The notes under the pieces: model-generated
Database searches by the model: none
What the model saw: the letters and a program-made list of their open reading frames with translations, nothing else
Told to the model about the DNA's origin: nothing
From: JAJECS01 sp965243625
Lineage (GTDB): Bacteria; Chloroflexota; UBA11872
Reading direction: 5' to 3'
DNA: 64,000 nucleotides
NCBI GenBank assembly: GCA_965243625.1
Contig: CBDEVI010000002.1
Location: 310,001-374,000, forward strand
In this document: positions 27,492 to 36,613 of the stretch, piece by piece
Layout: each line of letters begins with the position of its first letter
How positions within the stretch are numbered: the stretch's first letter is position 1
Made by a program: the position numbers and the translations under genes

Positions 27492-27995
27492 GTGTCCAGT
27501 CGATCAAACTCTTTCGTCGAAGGGCGCGAACCATTGGCGTCCGCGCTTGGACACACCGCAGGGTCAGGCCCCGGGCGCCGGCCTCGGGCAGACTGGGAAC
27601 GACGAGTGGAGCACGCGATTCGCCACCTGCGGAGCGCTTGGGATCTCCAGGACAACTCCCTTTGCCGGATTGCCGCAGTGCAGGAACGCGCATCTCACGT
27701 CTACCGCGGGCGACCGGGCGCTGAAGCGCTGGCCCTCCGCGATCTAGTCGAGGAGGCGGTCAGTCTGGCCCGCGATCTTCTAGCGACCCCATACGAGACA
27801 TTTCTTCGCCGTTGGGTGGCGACGGGCAATATCGCGGCCGTGGCGCGCGAGATGGGCAAGGACCGCTCGCACTTGTCGCGGGACTATCGACCCAGGGTTG
27901 TCATGGTGGTGACCGACGTGTTCATGAGTCTCACGGGCAATGGTGACCGCGGGAGCCGCAAGACGCGCCGGAGCCGGGCGCATCGCGTCCGATAG
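27492..27995 (+). CDS. Small HTH protein next to the attachment site, copy B
   Basis: 167 aa, GTG start. From residue 25 (GPGRRPRADWERRVEHAIRH) to about 151 it is close to identical to the 151-aa protein at 16006-16461. Differences are mostly conservative (RLASVQDRAS versus RIAAVQERAS; DLLAPPYE versus DLLATPYE), which suggests selection on the protein. Candidate helix-turn-helix at about residues 112-132 (GNIAAVAREMGKDRSHLSRD), then a hydrophobic segment RVVMVVTDVFMSL. The N-terminus is uncertain since the two copies diverge before residue 25. No family name; an excisionase-like or element-control role is inferred only from its fixed place beside the attachment site. Confidence 0.7.
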   Translation: MSSRSNSFVEGREPLASALGHTAGSGPGRRPRADWERRVEHAIRHLRSAWDLQDNSLCRIAAVQERASHVYRGRPGAEALALRDLVEEAVSLARDLLATPYETFLRRWVATGNIAAVAREMGKDRSHLSRDYRPRVVMVVTDVFMSLTGNGDRGSRKTRRSRAHRVR

Positions 27996-28248
27996 GGTCT
28001 GTCGCCGGACTGAAATCGCCCGCGTTGCCCAGAAGCGGTCGGCCCTGACTGCGCCCCGATAACTCGATCAGCGACTCGGCCGCGCCTCAGTGAGCCGCTG
28101 CAGATCGCCCCATGAACTGTGCACGCCGCCTCCGGAGCCATTTCTGCTACAGCCGCAGTGCGAGACCTCGGTTGGAGCAGTGCTTCGGCGGCGGAGGACG
28201 AGTCGCCCCGTAGGCGCCCTCCGTAGGAACGTGGCTCGCGAATAAGAG

Positions 28249-28424
28249 TACAATTGGGGGCGTATTGGACGCAGATTTCACAAAAGAGCGACAGCAAGCC
28301 TTCAGGGCTAGCGCGACCGGGAAATCGGTGTCGCAAACCTGTTAGAGCGCGAATCTCGGCGAGTTTCGGACTTTGCGTGCTTCCAAGCTGGATGTCGCGG
28401 GTTCGAGCCCCGTCCCCCGCTCCT
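28249..28424 (+). other. Right junction of the island: conserved block plus intact tRNA-Gly(TCC) 3' half
   Basis: The block ends in TTTGCGTG; from 28380 the sequence is a tRNA 3' half. Anticodon loop CTTCCAA (anticodon TCC at 28382-28384), stem GCTGG, variable ATGTC, T arm GCGGG-TTCGAGC-CCCGT (28397-28413), acceptor strand CCCCCGC (28414-28420), discriminator T at 28421, the base typical of glycine tRNAs. CCA is not fully encoded (TCCT). The 5' bases do not pair with the anticodon or acceptor stems, so this is a displaced half, not a gene. The matching intact tRNA should lie left of the window. Confidence 0.85.
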
Positions 28425-28742
28425 AACGGAAGTGGATTGGCGAAATCGGCCAGGCTGCGGCGCTTCGCGATGGCTTGGCGGCTCCGTGCCGGGCTACTCA
28501 GGTGTCTGGGAGTCGCAGTACCTGTTCAGCGCCCGCTGCGACGGCTAATCGCGTGTCCGGTCTGTGCTAAAAGTGGTTTCGGCGACCTCAATTGAGGTTG
28601 CCCTGACGGTGAAACTCCGACGTTTCCGCAGAACACGCCGGCTCGTCTACGCCAACGCGGCGCTGGCGATCTGGTTCGTCCATAGCTGAATCCGCCTGTT
28701 GATCCTGGCGTCCATGATCGCTCTAGCAGGAGGGTGCGTACG
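28425..28742. other. First chromosomal stretch outside the island
   Basis: About 320 bp with no gene. The last bases carry the AGGAGG (28728-28733) of the following hydrolase gene. Confidence 0.5.
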
Positions 28743-29666
28743 GTGAAAGGACCTTTGGCAGCCGTCTGGGAGATTCCAGAGCCGCTGTCGGTTCATCCCG
28801 TCCAGGTGGACGACGACACCGTGATCATGCTGCGACGCCACGGAAACCCAGAGGGCCCCAGGCTCGTGCTGAGCCACGGCAACGGCCTTGCCATTGACCT
28901 CTACTATGCGTTTTGGTCGCTTCTGAGCCGCGATTTCGACTTATTTGTCCACGACTTGCGGAATCACGGTTGGAACAACGTCGGCGACCAGGCGGACCAC
29001 TGCGTCGGCACATTTGCACGAGACCACGACCGCATTCGTGAGGCGATCGGCCGTCGCTATGGCGAGAAACCGACCGTTGGCGTGTTTCACTCCATTTCAG
29101 CCCTGGCGTGCCTTCATGCGCCGTCGCGGGGAGACGGCTACTCGGCCGTGGTGCTTTTCGCCCCGCCCCTCTGCAACCGTGGCTCCAAGTACCGGGCGTT
29201 CGAATCGCGGGCCAAGGGCACAGCCGACATGCTCAGGCGCAGGACACAATGGTTCCGGTCCAGGGAAGAGCTGGCGGAGCTTCATACCTATTTGCCCTAT
29301 TTTCAGCGGGCCGTTCCGGGAGTCTTCGAGCTTGTGGCCAGAACGACCCTCAAGGCGTCGGCGACCGGCCGGGGGTTCGAGCTCCGGTGTCCCGCCGAGT
29401 TCGAGGCGCAGATCTGGGACCATGCCTCGACGTATGCGGTGACCGTCGATTTCGGCGCCATGAGGTGTCCCGTCAAGACCGTAGCCGCAGACCCCGCGCA
29501 GGACCCGAGCGCCCCGTCGTTCGACTACGGGGACGCGGACGTCGACCATGAGTTCATTCCCGACACGACGCACTTCTTGCAACTCGAAAAACCGCAGGAG
29601 TGCGCGGTGGCCGTGCGGCGGTTTCTGACGCAGGTGGGGGGCCTGGAGAATCCATTGTTCCCGTGA
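28743..29666 (+). CDS. Alpha/beta-hydrolase family protein
   Basis: 307 aa. Start taken as GTG at 28743, 9 nt after AGGAGG; the GTG at 28734 touches the Shine-Dalgarno and is too close. Seen: oxyanion-side motif LSHGNGLAIDLYYAFW after the second strand, HDLRNHGWNN, a nucleophile elbow GVFHSISAL (Ser as nucleophile in place of the usual GHSxGG form), and a late His in DTTHFLQLEKP that would complete the triad. It has no signal peptide, so it is likely cytoplasmic. The acyl substrate cannot be told from sequence. It stands alone immediately right of the island junction, with about 570 bp of non-coding DNA downstream. Confidence 0.8.
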   Translation: MKGPLAAVWEIPEPLSVHPVQVDDDTVIMLRRHGNPEGPRLVLSHGNGLAIDLYYAFWSLLSRDFDLFVHDLRNHGWNNVGDQADHCVGTFARDHDRIREAIGRRYGEKPTVGVFHSISALACLHAPSRGDGYSAVVLFAPPLCNRGSKYRAFESRAKGTADMLRRRTQWFRSREELAELHTYLPYFQRAVPGVFELVARTTLKASATGRGFELRCPAEFEAQIWDHASTYAVTVDFGAMRCPVKTVAADPAQDPSAPSFDYGDADVDHEFIPDTTHFLQLEKPQECAVAVRRFLTQVGGLENPLFP

Positions 29667-30237
29667 GAGCCACTTCCCGCACTTCGTAGCTACGGACGCC
29701 CTATGACCGAGGAAGGAACCCCGGAATTGAATTGCCTACTCCGACGCAACCCACAGGTCATTTGGGCGCATGGCCTCAGCAAATGCGGACGTCTCGCCCG
29801 GCAAACGGAAGTACTCGCCGTTCAATTGACGCTAATCGGCGTGCAACCGGACGCGTCAAGCCGGATGAGTTGCCCAGGTGCGTCCGCTGCCGGGCACGGG
29901 ACGACGACCAATCGGCCGTTGCCGCGGCTCGGACGACTGCACCGCGTCGACCGCGAACCGGACCAAGACTTACCGAGAAAGCGCCGACAATCCGGCAAGG
30001 TTGACGTGGTCCGAATGCTCGGCCCCAGTCTCTTGAGGTCACATGCACTCGCCGGCGCGGATATGAGCCTCCTCCGAGGGAACACCTGGCCGAATGGAAA
30101 GACCGGCTCGGTGGCGCAACAGCCTGCTACGATCGCGCGCCGTGGAGGCGCCGCCCGCGGCGCATGCATCGCGGACAGTTCCCTGAAAGTCGACGAGTGC
30201 TGGCGAACGCTCGGATGAACACCGCAGAGTGACCTCC
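29667..30237. other. Intergenic region, no convincing gene
   Basis: About 570 bp. A 171-codon open frame (29703-30218) spans most of it but has no Shine-Dalgarno and random-looking composition, so I do not call it. Confidence 0.5.
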
Positions 30238-33200
30238 ATGCGCGCACGTCTGAACCTGGCGGCGATCATTGCCGCCGTCGCTCTTGTGGCGATGGTGTTG
30301 GCGGCTTGCGGCGACGAAGTTCCACCCGCCCCGGAGCCGACGCCGACGGCCATCGCCACGCCCGTGGCCGTCGCACCAACGCCGACGCCAGAACCGACGC
30401 CCACGGCGGTCGTCACGCGCGAGGCCGTCGCGCCCACGGCCACGCCAACGCCGGTTCCCGCCACGCCGACCCCGATCCCACAGCCCACGGCCACGCCGAC
30501 GCCGGAACCCACGCCGACACCGGCCCCGCAGCCCACGCCGACTCCAACACCTGAACCAACGGCCACGCCGACGCCAGAACCCACACCAACACCGACGCCG
30601 GAGCCCACGCCGACCCCGACGCCCGAACCGACACCCACGCCCACGCCGGAGCCCACGCCAACTCCCGAACCGACGCCCGCGGTTGCCCTGCCATCCGACC
30701 CCGACGCGCCGCTGGCCTTCGATCCCAGCGTGGTGCGGGGCACCTTGAGCAACGGCCTCGTCTACTACATTCGGCACAACGAGGAGCCGCGCGATCGGGC
30801 GCACCTATCGCTGATCGTGAAGGCCGGCTCGATCCTTGAAGAAGAAGATCAGCGCGGGCTGGCGCACTTCGTCGAGCACATGGCGTTCAACGGCACCGAG
30901 CGTTTCGCCAAGCAGGAAATCGTCGAATACCTGGAGTCCATCGGCAGCAACTTTGGCCCTGACGTGAACGCGTCAACGGGATTCGACGTCACCCGCTATT
31001 TCGTCGAGATTCCGACCGACGATCCGGAGATTCTGGAGAAGGCGTTTCAGATTCTCAGCGAGTGGGCCTTCGCCATCGCGTTCGCGCCGGACGAAGTGGA
31101 GCTCGAGCGCGGCGTGATCCTGGAAGAGTGGCGCTTGTTTCGGGGGTTCGGCGCGCGGTTCCAGAACAACTGGTTTCCGCTGATCTTCGGCGACTCTCGC
31201 TACAACGAGCGGGACCCGATCGGCCTGCCGGAAGTCTTCGAAAACGCTCCTCCACAGCGGCTGGTGGACTTCTACCAGACGTGGTATCGGCCTGACCTGA
31301 TGGCCGTCATCGCCGTGGGCGACTTCGACACCGAGGCGATTGAAGCCAAGGTGCGGCAATACTTTGCTCCGCCGCCGGAGGGCGAGGCGGGCCAGGCGGC
31401 CGCCGCCATCGGACCGCCGACCGATCGGCCGCGCTATGGCGTGCCCGAGCACGACGAGCCGCGGGTGAATGTGTTCAGCGACCCCGAGGCGCCCGGCACC
31501 CAGATGTTCCTGGTGCGAAAGCTCCCACCCGAGTCGGGCGACGACCTGGCGGCGCTGCGGCGCATCGTGGTGGAGCGCCTGGCGTTCATGATGCTCAATG
31601 CCCGGCTATTCGAACGCGGACAGGTTGATGATCCTCCATATCTAGGGGCCAATGCCCTGCGGGGAGGATTCATCCAGCCGGTGGACCTGGTGCAGTTCGC
31701 GGCCTGGGTGGAGCAGGACGGCGTCGAGGCCGGGTTCGCGGCGCTGCTCGAGGAGACGCAGCGCGCACGACAGCACGGGTTTACCGAGAGCGAATTGTCG
31801 CGCGAGAAGTCCAACCTGCTGAGCGAAATTGAGCGTGTCTACAAAGAGCGGGATCAGCGGGAGTCGGTCAATCTCTCGCAGGAATACGCGGACCACTTTT
31901 TGAACGGGACTCCGGTTCCCGGCATCGAGGTTGAGTGGGCCTTCTACCAGGCGCTGCTGCCCGAAATTTCGCTGGCGGATGTCGACGCCGTGGCCGCGAC
32001 CTGGAGCGAGCCCGGAGATACGGTGCTCCTGGTGATGCGACCCGAAGGCAGCGGCGACAAGTCGGACGAGGACTTGGAAACCGAGCTGCAGGCAAAACTC
32101 GCCGCAGCCGACACGCTGGAGGTCGAGCCCTACGAGGACGAGGTGGCCGACGTGCCGCTCATGGCCACCATCCCGACGCCGGGCAGCATCACCGCTGAAG
32201 AAGCCATCGAGTCCATCGACGCCGTCAAGTGGACGCTGTCCAACGGGATCACCGTGATCGCCAAGCAGACCGACTTCAAGAATGACGAAATTGTGTTTAG
32301 CGCCTTCAGTCCGGGCGGACACTCGCTGGTGGACGACGCCGACCACGTCTCCGCAACCTACGCCGCGCAACTGGCCAGCGGGAGCGGCGTAGGTCCGCAC
32401 GACAACGTAGCCCTGGACAAGCTGCTCGCCGGCAAGCGGGTCTCGGTGTCGCCCTACATCAGCGAGCTATACGAGGGCTTCAATGGCAGCTCGTCGCCGG
32501 AAGACATCGAAACGCTGTTTCAGCTGATCAATCTCTATGCCACCGCGCCCAGGCTGGACCCGGTGTACTTTTCGAACTTCGAGACCAGCCTGCGGACTAC
32601 CGCCGAGACGCGCGCCGACCAACCGGACGCGGTGTTCTCCGACACCCTGAACACGGCGTTTAGTCAGAATCATTTCCGCCGGCGGCCACTCACGCTCGAG
32701 TTGCTGGACGAGCTCAGCCTGGAACGCGCCGAAGCTGTCTACGCCGACCGGTTCGCGGACCTGGGTGACGCCACCTTCGTGTTCGTTGGCGCCTTTGACT
32801 GGGACACCCTGCGATCGCTGACGGAGTCCTACCTGGCCAGTCTGCCGACCACCGGGCGCGTCGAGCAGTGGCGCGATGTGGGGGTCGAGCGACCGTCCGG
32901 GCTGGAGGAGCACGTTGTCCGCATCGGCATCGAACCTCGGAGCCGGACGGCGGTGGTGTTCGCCGGCGACATGGAATGGAGCCGTCAGGAGGCGCTCACG
33001 CTCACGTTGGTAGGCGAGATGCTCCAAATCCGTCTGCGCGAGAGTTTGCGAGAGGCGCTCGGCGGCACCTACAGCGTCGGCGCCATCACCAGGGCCACCC
33101 GGTTTCCGGAACCCGAGTTCTTGTTCTATGTGATCTTCGGCAGCGACCCCGCGCGGGCGGACGAGCTCTTTGACGCAATCTTCGAGGAAATCGCCTGGCT

Positions 33201-33462
33201 GCGCGACGGCGGCGAGCAGGACTACCTGGAAACGGCCAAGGAGCTGCTGCGCACGCCCCGCGAGGAGCAGCTGCGCGACAACAGCTTCTGGCGTGGCCAG
33301 ATCCAGGCCGTCGTGCAGCGGGATGGGGAATTCTCAGGGATCCTCGACTTCGAGGAACGGCTGGACGCCGTGACCTTGGAGCAGGTCGCAGCCGCAGCTC
33401 GGCTCTACCTCCCCGATGACCGCTACCTGCGCGTGCTGCTGCTCCCCGAAGAGGACGGCTAG
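30238..33462 (+). CDS. Peptidase M16 family lipoprotein (double-domain zinc protease)
   Basis: About 1074 aa from the ATG at 30238 (a GTG lies 3 codons earlier). A lipoprotein signal with lipobox LAAC puts the lipid-anchored Cys at residue 24. Residues about 35-150 are an almost pure Thr-Pro-Glu repeat (PTPTPEPTPTP), a wall or surface spacer. The M16 domain follows: inverted zinc motif HFVEH (about 210-214) with the partner Glu about 70 residues later, and a second, inactive-type M16 half from about 670 (LSNGITVIAKQTDFKNDEIV). This pitrilysin-like arrangement folds into a clam-shell protease for short peptides. The active site is predicted to face outside the cytoplasm. The gene is monocistronic and converges with an oxidoreductase gene. 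Confidence 0.9.
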   Translation: MRARLNLAAIIAAVALVAMVLAACGDEVPPAPEPTPTAIATPVAVAPTPTPEPTPTAVVTREAVAPTATPTPVPATPTPIPQPTATPTPEPTPTPAPQPTPTPTPEPTATPTPEPTPTPTPEPTPTPTPEPTPTPTPEPTPTPEPTPAVALPSDPDAPLAFDPSVVRGTLSNGLVYYIRHNEEPRDRAHLSLIVKAGSILEEEDQRGLAHFVEHMAFNGTERFAKQEIVEYLESIGSNFGPDVNASTGFDVTRYFVEIPTDDPEILEKAFQILSEWAFAIAFAPDEVELERGVILEEWRLFRGFGARFQNNWFPLIFGDSRYNERDPIGLPEVFENAPPQRLVDFYQTWYRPDLMAVIAVGDFDTEAIEAKVRQYFAPPPEGEAGQAAAAIGPPTDRPRYGVPEHDEPRVNVFSDPEAPGTQMFLVRKLPPESGDDLAALRRIVVERLAFMMLNARLFERGQVDDPPYLGANALRGGFIQPVDLVQFAAWVEQDGVEAGFAALLEETQRARQHGFTESELSREKSNLLSEIERVYKERDQRESVNLSQEYADHFLNGTPVPGIEVEWAFYQALLPEISLADVDAVAATWSEPGDTVLLVMRPEGSGDKSDEDLETELQAKLAAADTLEVEPYEDEVADVPLMATIPTPGSITAEEAIESIDAVKWTLSNGITVIAKQTDFKNDEIVFSAFSPGGHSLVDDADHVSATYAAQLASGSGVGPHDNVALDKLLAGKRVSVSPYISELYEGFNGSSSPEDIETLFQLINLYATAPRLDPVYFSNFETSLRTTAETRADQPDAVFSDTLNTAFSQNHFRRRPLTLELLDELSLERAEAVYADRFADLGDATFVFVGAFDWDTLRSLTESYLASLPTTGRVEQWRDVGVERPSGLEEHVVRIGIEPRSRTAVVFAGDMEWSRQEALTLTLVGEMLQIRLRESLREALGGTYSVGAITRATRFPEPEFLFYVIFGSDPARADELFDAIFEEIAWLRDGGEQDYLETAKELLRTPREEQLRDNSFWRGQIQAVVQRDGEFSGILDFEERLDAVTLEQVAAAARLYLPDDRYLRVLLLPEEDG

Positions 33463-33500
33463 CCCGCGAGCCTTGTCAAGTCTCCCCAGCTGGCACGAGT

Positions 33501-34562
33501 TCAGTCGAACTCGCTCAGACGTACCGTGCGGACTTCCTCGCTGCTTCTGACGGCGGCGAAGGCGATCTTGATCGACTTCAGGTTGTCGCGGCCGGAGGTC
33601 AGCGGCTCGCGGCCTTCCGTGACCGCCGTCATCATCTCGGCCATGCTGCCGCCGAAGGCGTCCGGGAACCACCGGCCCTCGATCGGGAAACGCACACGGC
33701 GGTCGGGCGCATCCTTGCGGGAGACCTCTACCCACTTCTGGGTACCCACGATCGAACCCTCCACCCCATCCAGGTACCAGGTGTCGGCGTGAGCCGCCGG
33801 ACTGGGCACGATGTTGTTGAAATGCTCGGTGCAGAGCAGGTCGCCGCTGTCGAAATGCATCAGCAGCGAGTGACACAGGGGTGAGACAGCAAGCTGCCCC
33901 GGGACTCGGCTGGTCGTGCAGCTCACGGCGTCGGGCGATCGCCCCGTGAAGTAGCGAGCCAGGTCGATGTAGTGGACGCCGTGGTCCACGACATTGAAGT
34001 CCTGCAGCTGGCGCCACCAGCGGTCCGGATGGTCCTGCCAGGACCGCCGCACGTGGGCCACGCTGTAGAGCGGGCCGCAGACGCCGCGGTCGAGCAGCAC
34101 CTTTATGGCCTGATGGGCCGGCGCCCAGCGGGCCTGCTGGTTCACCATCAGCGGCATGCCCGCCCGCTCGACGCCGCGGACCATGTGCTGAGCGGAGGCC
34201 CAATCCATGGCGAGCGGCTTCTGCGAAAGAATCGGCTTGCCCGCCGCCGCGATCTCAAGGAGAACCTCGGAACGCACATTGGCGTGCACGGCCAGGTCCA
34301 CCACCTCGACCGCTGGATCGTCCAACAGCGTGGCGAGGCTCGTGCTTCCACGCGGGATGCGCCAGCGGCTGCAGGTTGATTCGACCGCTTGGGCATCAAT
34401 GTCCTTGCAGGCGACGACGTCGTATCCGAAGTCGCGGTAGGCGGGCAGGTGGGCGGAATTGGCGATGTCGCCGCAGCCCACGAGGCCGATCTTGAGCCGC
34501 TGCCCGATGGGTGGCTTGGGTGCGTAGTCTTTGGGCTTCAGGTCAAGCTCATCGAGGCGCAT
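33501..34562 (-). CDS. Gfo/Idh/MocA family oxidoreductase
   Basis: 353 aa NAD(P)-dependent dehydrogenase of the glucose-fructose oxidoreductase/inositol dehydrogenase type. N-terminal Rossmann domain with IGLVGCGDIANSAHLPAYRD (residues about 25-44), then VVDLAVHANVRSEVLLEIAA, and the cofactor-site motif as QKPLAMD (Gln in place of the usual Glu of EKP). The C-terminal beta-sheet domain contains VDHGVHYIDLARYF, with the His-x-x-His-Asp-type catalytic neighbourhood. A 20-residue N-terminal tail precedes the Rossmann fold. Substrate unknown, probably a sugar or polyol derivative. Divergent from the PhyH gene 290 bp away; the two families often sit together in Chloroflexota catabolic loci, so a shared pathway is possible but unproven. 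Confidence 0.88.
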   Translation of the reverse strand: MRLDELDLKPKDYAPKPPIGQRLKIGLVGCGDIANSAHLPAYRDFGYDVVACKDIDAQAVESTCSRWRIPRGSTSLATLLDDPAVEVVDLAVHANVRSEVLLEIAAAGKPILSQKPLAMDWASAQHMVRGVERAGMPLMVNQQARWAPAHQAIKVLLDRGVCGPLYSVAHVRRSWQDHPDRWWRQLQDFNVVDHGVHYIDLARYFTGRSPDAVSCTTSRVPGQLAVSPLCHSLLMHFDSGDLLCTEHFNNIVPSPAAHADTWYLDGVEGSIVGTQKWVEVSRKDAPDRRVRFPIEGRWFPDAFGGSMAEMMTAVTEGREPLTSGRDNLKSIKIAFAAVRSSEEVRTVRLSEFD

Positions 34563-34854
34563 ACCAAGCCCCCGTCAGGTGAGGCGCAACCCTGCACACG
34601 GTGCCGCGCCGCCGGGTCGGGCAGCAAATCCGATGTGGCGAGGACGGGTCAAGACCGTGATTGCGGGCGAGACTCCGGCAGTCGCGCCGTGGCATTCGAA
34701 GTGCCCGGCGCCAGCCGGCGGCGGCTCCCCGGTAAATTGCATGCACCCGATCGAAGAAAAGGCCGGCGCGCAGTGCAGTTTCACTCCCCAGCCGCGCGCC
34801 CATAAGCCATAATCAGGCATCCGCACACTCGTCTTTCAACGAGGCAGGGATCCC

Positions 34855-35988
34855 ATGGCAACGCCATCCTCCAGCGTGGCGCAGGTTCCGCGGCTCACCA
34901 CCGAGCAGATCGCCCAGTTCAAGCGCGACGGCTTCCTGGTCTTGCCGGCAGTGCTCGACCTCGAGCTCTGCCGCCAAACCCGCGAGCAGATGTGGGAGCT
35001 GATCGCCGAGCACCGACCCAGCATGAAGCGGGACGACCCCGCGACCTGGCTGCCCTTCTCCGACGAGGAGCGGGAAGGCTACAAGCGTCCCGAGGGCGGC
35101 GGCGACCCGTACTTCGGCGGCGGCGGCCACCGGCTCTACATTCGCAACGGCGCCGAAGAGCTGCTGCTCGACCTGGCGCCCCGTGCCATGTTCGACATCG
35201 CGGAGCAGTTGCTCGGCGACGGTGAGGTCATTTGGCCGAACGGCCTCGACGAGACCAATACCACCATCGGACCGGCGCTCTTGACCGAGGACCACATCAC
35301 CAGCATGGAGGTCCATCTGGGTCCGGAGTCCGACAAGTGGCTCGGCAAGGCCACGCGCAAGACCGAGCAGCTGCGCCTGCCCAAGACCGGTCCCGTGTGG
35401 GCGACCGCCCAGGGATCGCGCGGTCTCTATTGCACGCTGCCCAACAGTCCGGGCGGCCGGGTCAACAAGTACCCGTACGCCAAGGTCCAGCCGAGCGCCA
35501 GGTATCCCTCGGCTCACGCGGCGGAGGGCATGTACGAAAGCCGGCGGCGGCTCCAGATCGCGGCCTACTTCGACGACCTGCCGCTTGGGGCCGGCGGCCT
35601 CCACCTGTGGCCCGGCAGCCATCAGCGGATTTGGGACCGGTGGTCCGCGATGCACCGCGGCGACATCCCGTCCAACGACGACTGGCTGAGCCTGCGGCAT
35701 TCCGCGGGCAAGTTCGACGGCTACGTCACGCCGCCGATCTCGGAGATCAAGGAAGACACGCCGGTCGTGGACACCCACGGACCCTGCGGCTCGGTGGTCC
35801 TCTGGCACGCCAACATGCTGCACATGGCGGGGCAGAACACGAGCAGCGACATCATCCGTCAGGCCACGATCTACGCCTACGACAAGACCGAGGAGTCCCT
35901 CCCGGACGAGCAGGCGTTGGCCTACCCGGACGGCGACCTCTGGCGCGACTGGTCCGACGAGCTGCGCGCGACTGAAACGGCGAGCTAG
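34855..35988 (+). CDS. Phytanoyl-CoA dioxygenase (PhyH) family protein
   Basis: 377 aa Fe(II)/2-oxoglutarate-dependent oxygenase. The N-terminus has the family opening LTTEQIAQFKRDGFLVLPAVLD. The C-terminal core shows LHLWPGSHQRIWDRW and the distal iron/2-oxoglutarate motif VVLWHANMLHMAGQN...RQATIYAY (His ligand and downstream Arg). The first metal ligands (canonical HxD) are not obvious; AHAAEG is the nearest candidate, so activity is less certain than family. Members hydroxylate diverse small molecules and are greatly expanded in SAR202 and sponge-symbiont Chloroflexota. A 14-bp perfect hairpin follows the stop. Divergent from a Gfo/Idh/MocA gene. Confidence 0.82.
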   Translation: MATPSSSVAQVPRLTTEQIAQFKRDGFLVLPAVLDLELCRQTREQMWELIAEHRPSMKRDDPATWLPFSDEEREGYKRPEGGGDPYFGGGGHRLYIRNGAEELLLDLAPRAMFDIAEQLLGDGEVIWPNGLDETNTTIGPALLTEDHITSMEVHLGPESDKWLGKATRKTEQLRLPKTGPVWATAQGSRGLYCTLPNSPGGRVNKYPYAKVQPSARYPSAHAAEGMYESRRRLQIAAYFDDLPLGAGGLHLWPGSHQRIWDRWSAMHRGDIPSNDDWLSLRHSAGKFDGYVTPPISEIKEDTPVVDTHGPCGSVVLWHANMLHMAGQNTSSDIIRQATIYAYDKTEESLPDEQALAYPDGDLWRDWSDELRATETAS

Positions 35989-36004
35989 AGACCTATCGAC
36001 GTGA

Positions 36005-36038
36005 GCACGCAGGCCACCAAACTCGGTGGCCTGCGTGC
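36005..36038. terminator. Strong hairpin after the PhyH gene
   Basis: Perfect 14-bp stem GCACGCAGGCCACC / GGTGGCCTGCGTGC around a 6-nt loop (AAACTC), starting 16 nt after the stop codon. There is no T-tract, so it may be a GC-rich terminator or an mRNA 3'-end stabiliser. Confidence 0.65.
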
Positions 36039-36054
36039 CGCGCGGTGGTCCGGC

Positions 36055-36092
36055 AGCCCATGACGGTCAAGACGTTTCTGGGCGATGGCAGA
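36055..36092 (+). repeat. Duplicated 5' end of the gamma-glutamyltransferase gene
   Basis: AGCCCATGACGGTCAAGACG and the bases after it match the true start region at 36609-36646 in roughly five of six positions. The short frame reads MTVKTFLGDGRLS then a stop, against MTVTTFLGDDGPG in the intact gene. It flanks the AT-rich gene at 36139 on the left. Confidence 0.7.
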
Positions 36093-36138
36093 CTCTCGTG
36101 AGCGGGAAGGCTAGAGGGATCGGGCGAGGGGCACTCTG

Positions 36139-36570
36139 ATGGAAAACCTGCTAGTCGTGCTCGTCCCGGTTGTAGTCGCCGTAGTTGTATGGGCATTGAA
36201 CGAATCCAGCAGGCGACGTTGGGAAATGTACAAGAGAAAGGAAGATCGATACACTAGTCTGATCCAAAACTTAGAGGGATTCAGTGTCCGATCAATCACC
36301 GGTGAAGACGCGTTGCACTCACTTCGATCTGAATTCATCAAACAACTGGCATACGGATGGCTATATCTTCCTGACGATTTGATTCGAAAAGGCTATGAAT
36401 TCCTTGACACTGTGCGAGTTGGTGCCAATGAATCTGATCAAGAAAAGAATCGAGTACTCGGCGAATTCGTGGCGCTAATGCGCAATGATCTATACGGCAG
36501 GAGATTGCTATTGTGGAAAAAAACGAAATTGGTAGGCAAGGACTATCGGCATCTCAAGAGCATCAACTAG
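36139..36570 (+). CDS. AT-rich small membrane-anchored hypothetical protein
   Basis: 143 aa, no family recognised. N-terminal membrane anchor LLVVLVPVVVAVVVWALNES (residues 4-23), then a basic helical cytoplasmic part (SRRRWEMYKRKEDRYTSLIQ) and a region with conserved-looking aromatic and acidic residues (QLAYGWLYLPDDLIRKGYEF). Base composition is much more AT-rich than either neighbour. It lies between a partial copy and the real copy of the gamma-glutamyltransferase start, so it arrived by insertion. Proteins of this plan (one membrane helix plus a short helical domain) occur as solitary cargo in defence islands; no function is claimed. Confidence 0.7.
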   Translation: MENLLVVLVPVVVAVVVWALNESSRRRWEMYKRKEDRYTSLIQNLEGFSVRSITGEDALHSLRSEFIKQLAYGWLYLPDDLIRKGYEFLDTVRVGANESDQEKNRVLGEFVALMRNDLYGRRLLLWKKTKLVGKDYRHLKSIN

Positions 36571-36613
36571 ATTTCCAGTGCGTCCAGCACGACGGCCCTT
36601 GGATCAATAGCCC

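Larger units (their letters stand above)
27425..28424 (+). repeat. Right-end module, copy B (about 1 kb)
   Basis: Homologue of 15890-16875, in the same order: leader containing GTTGAATGGACAAGGG, HTH gene, spacer, conserved block, tRNA-Gly 3' half. Here the tRNA half is undamaged, so this is the outer, chromosomal junction of the island. Confidence 0.85.

Noticed and set aside
29703..30218. 171-codon open frame before the M16 gene
   Set aside because: No ribosome site, random composition, and no recognisable motif in a GC-rich region where such frames are common.
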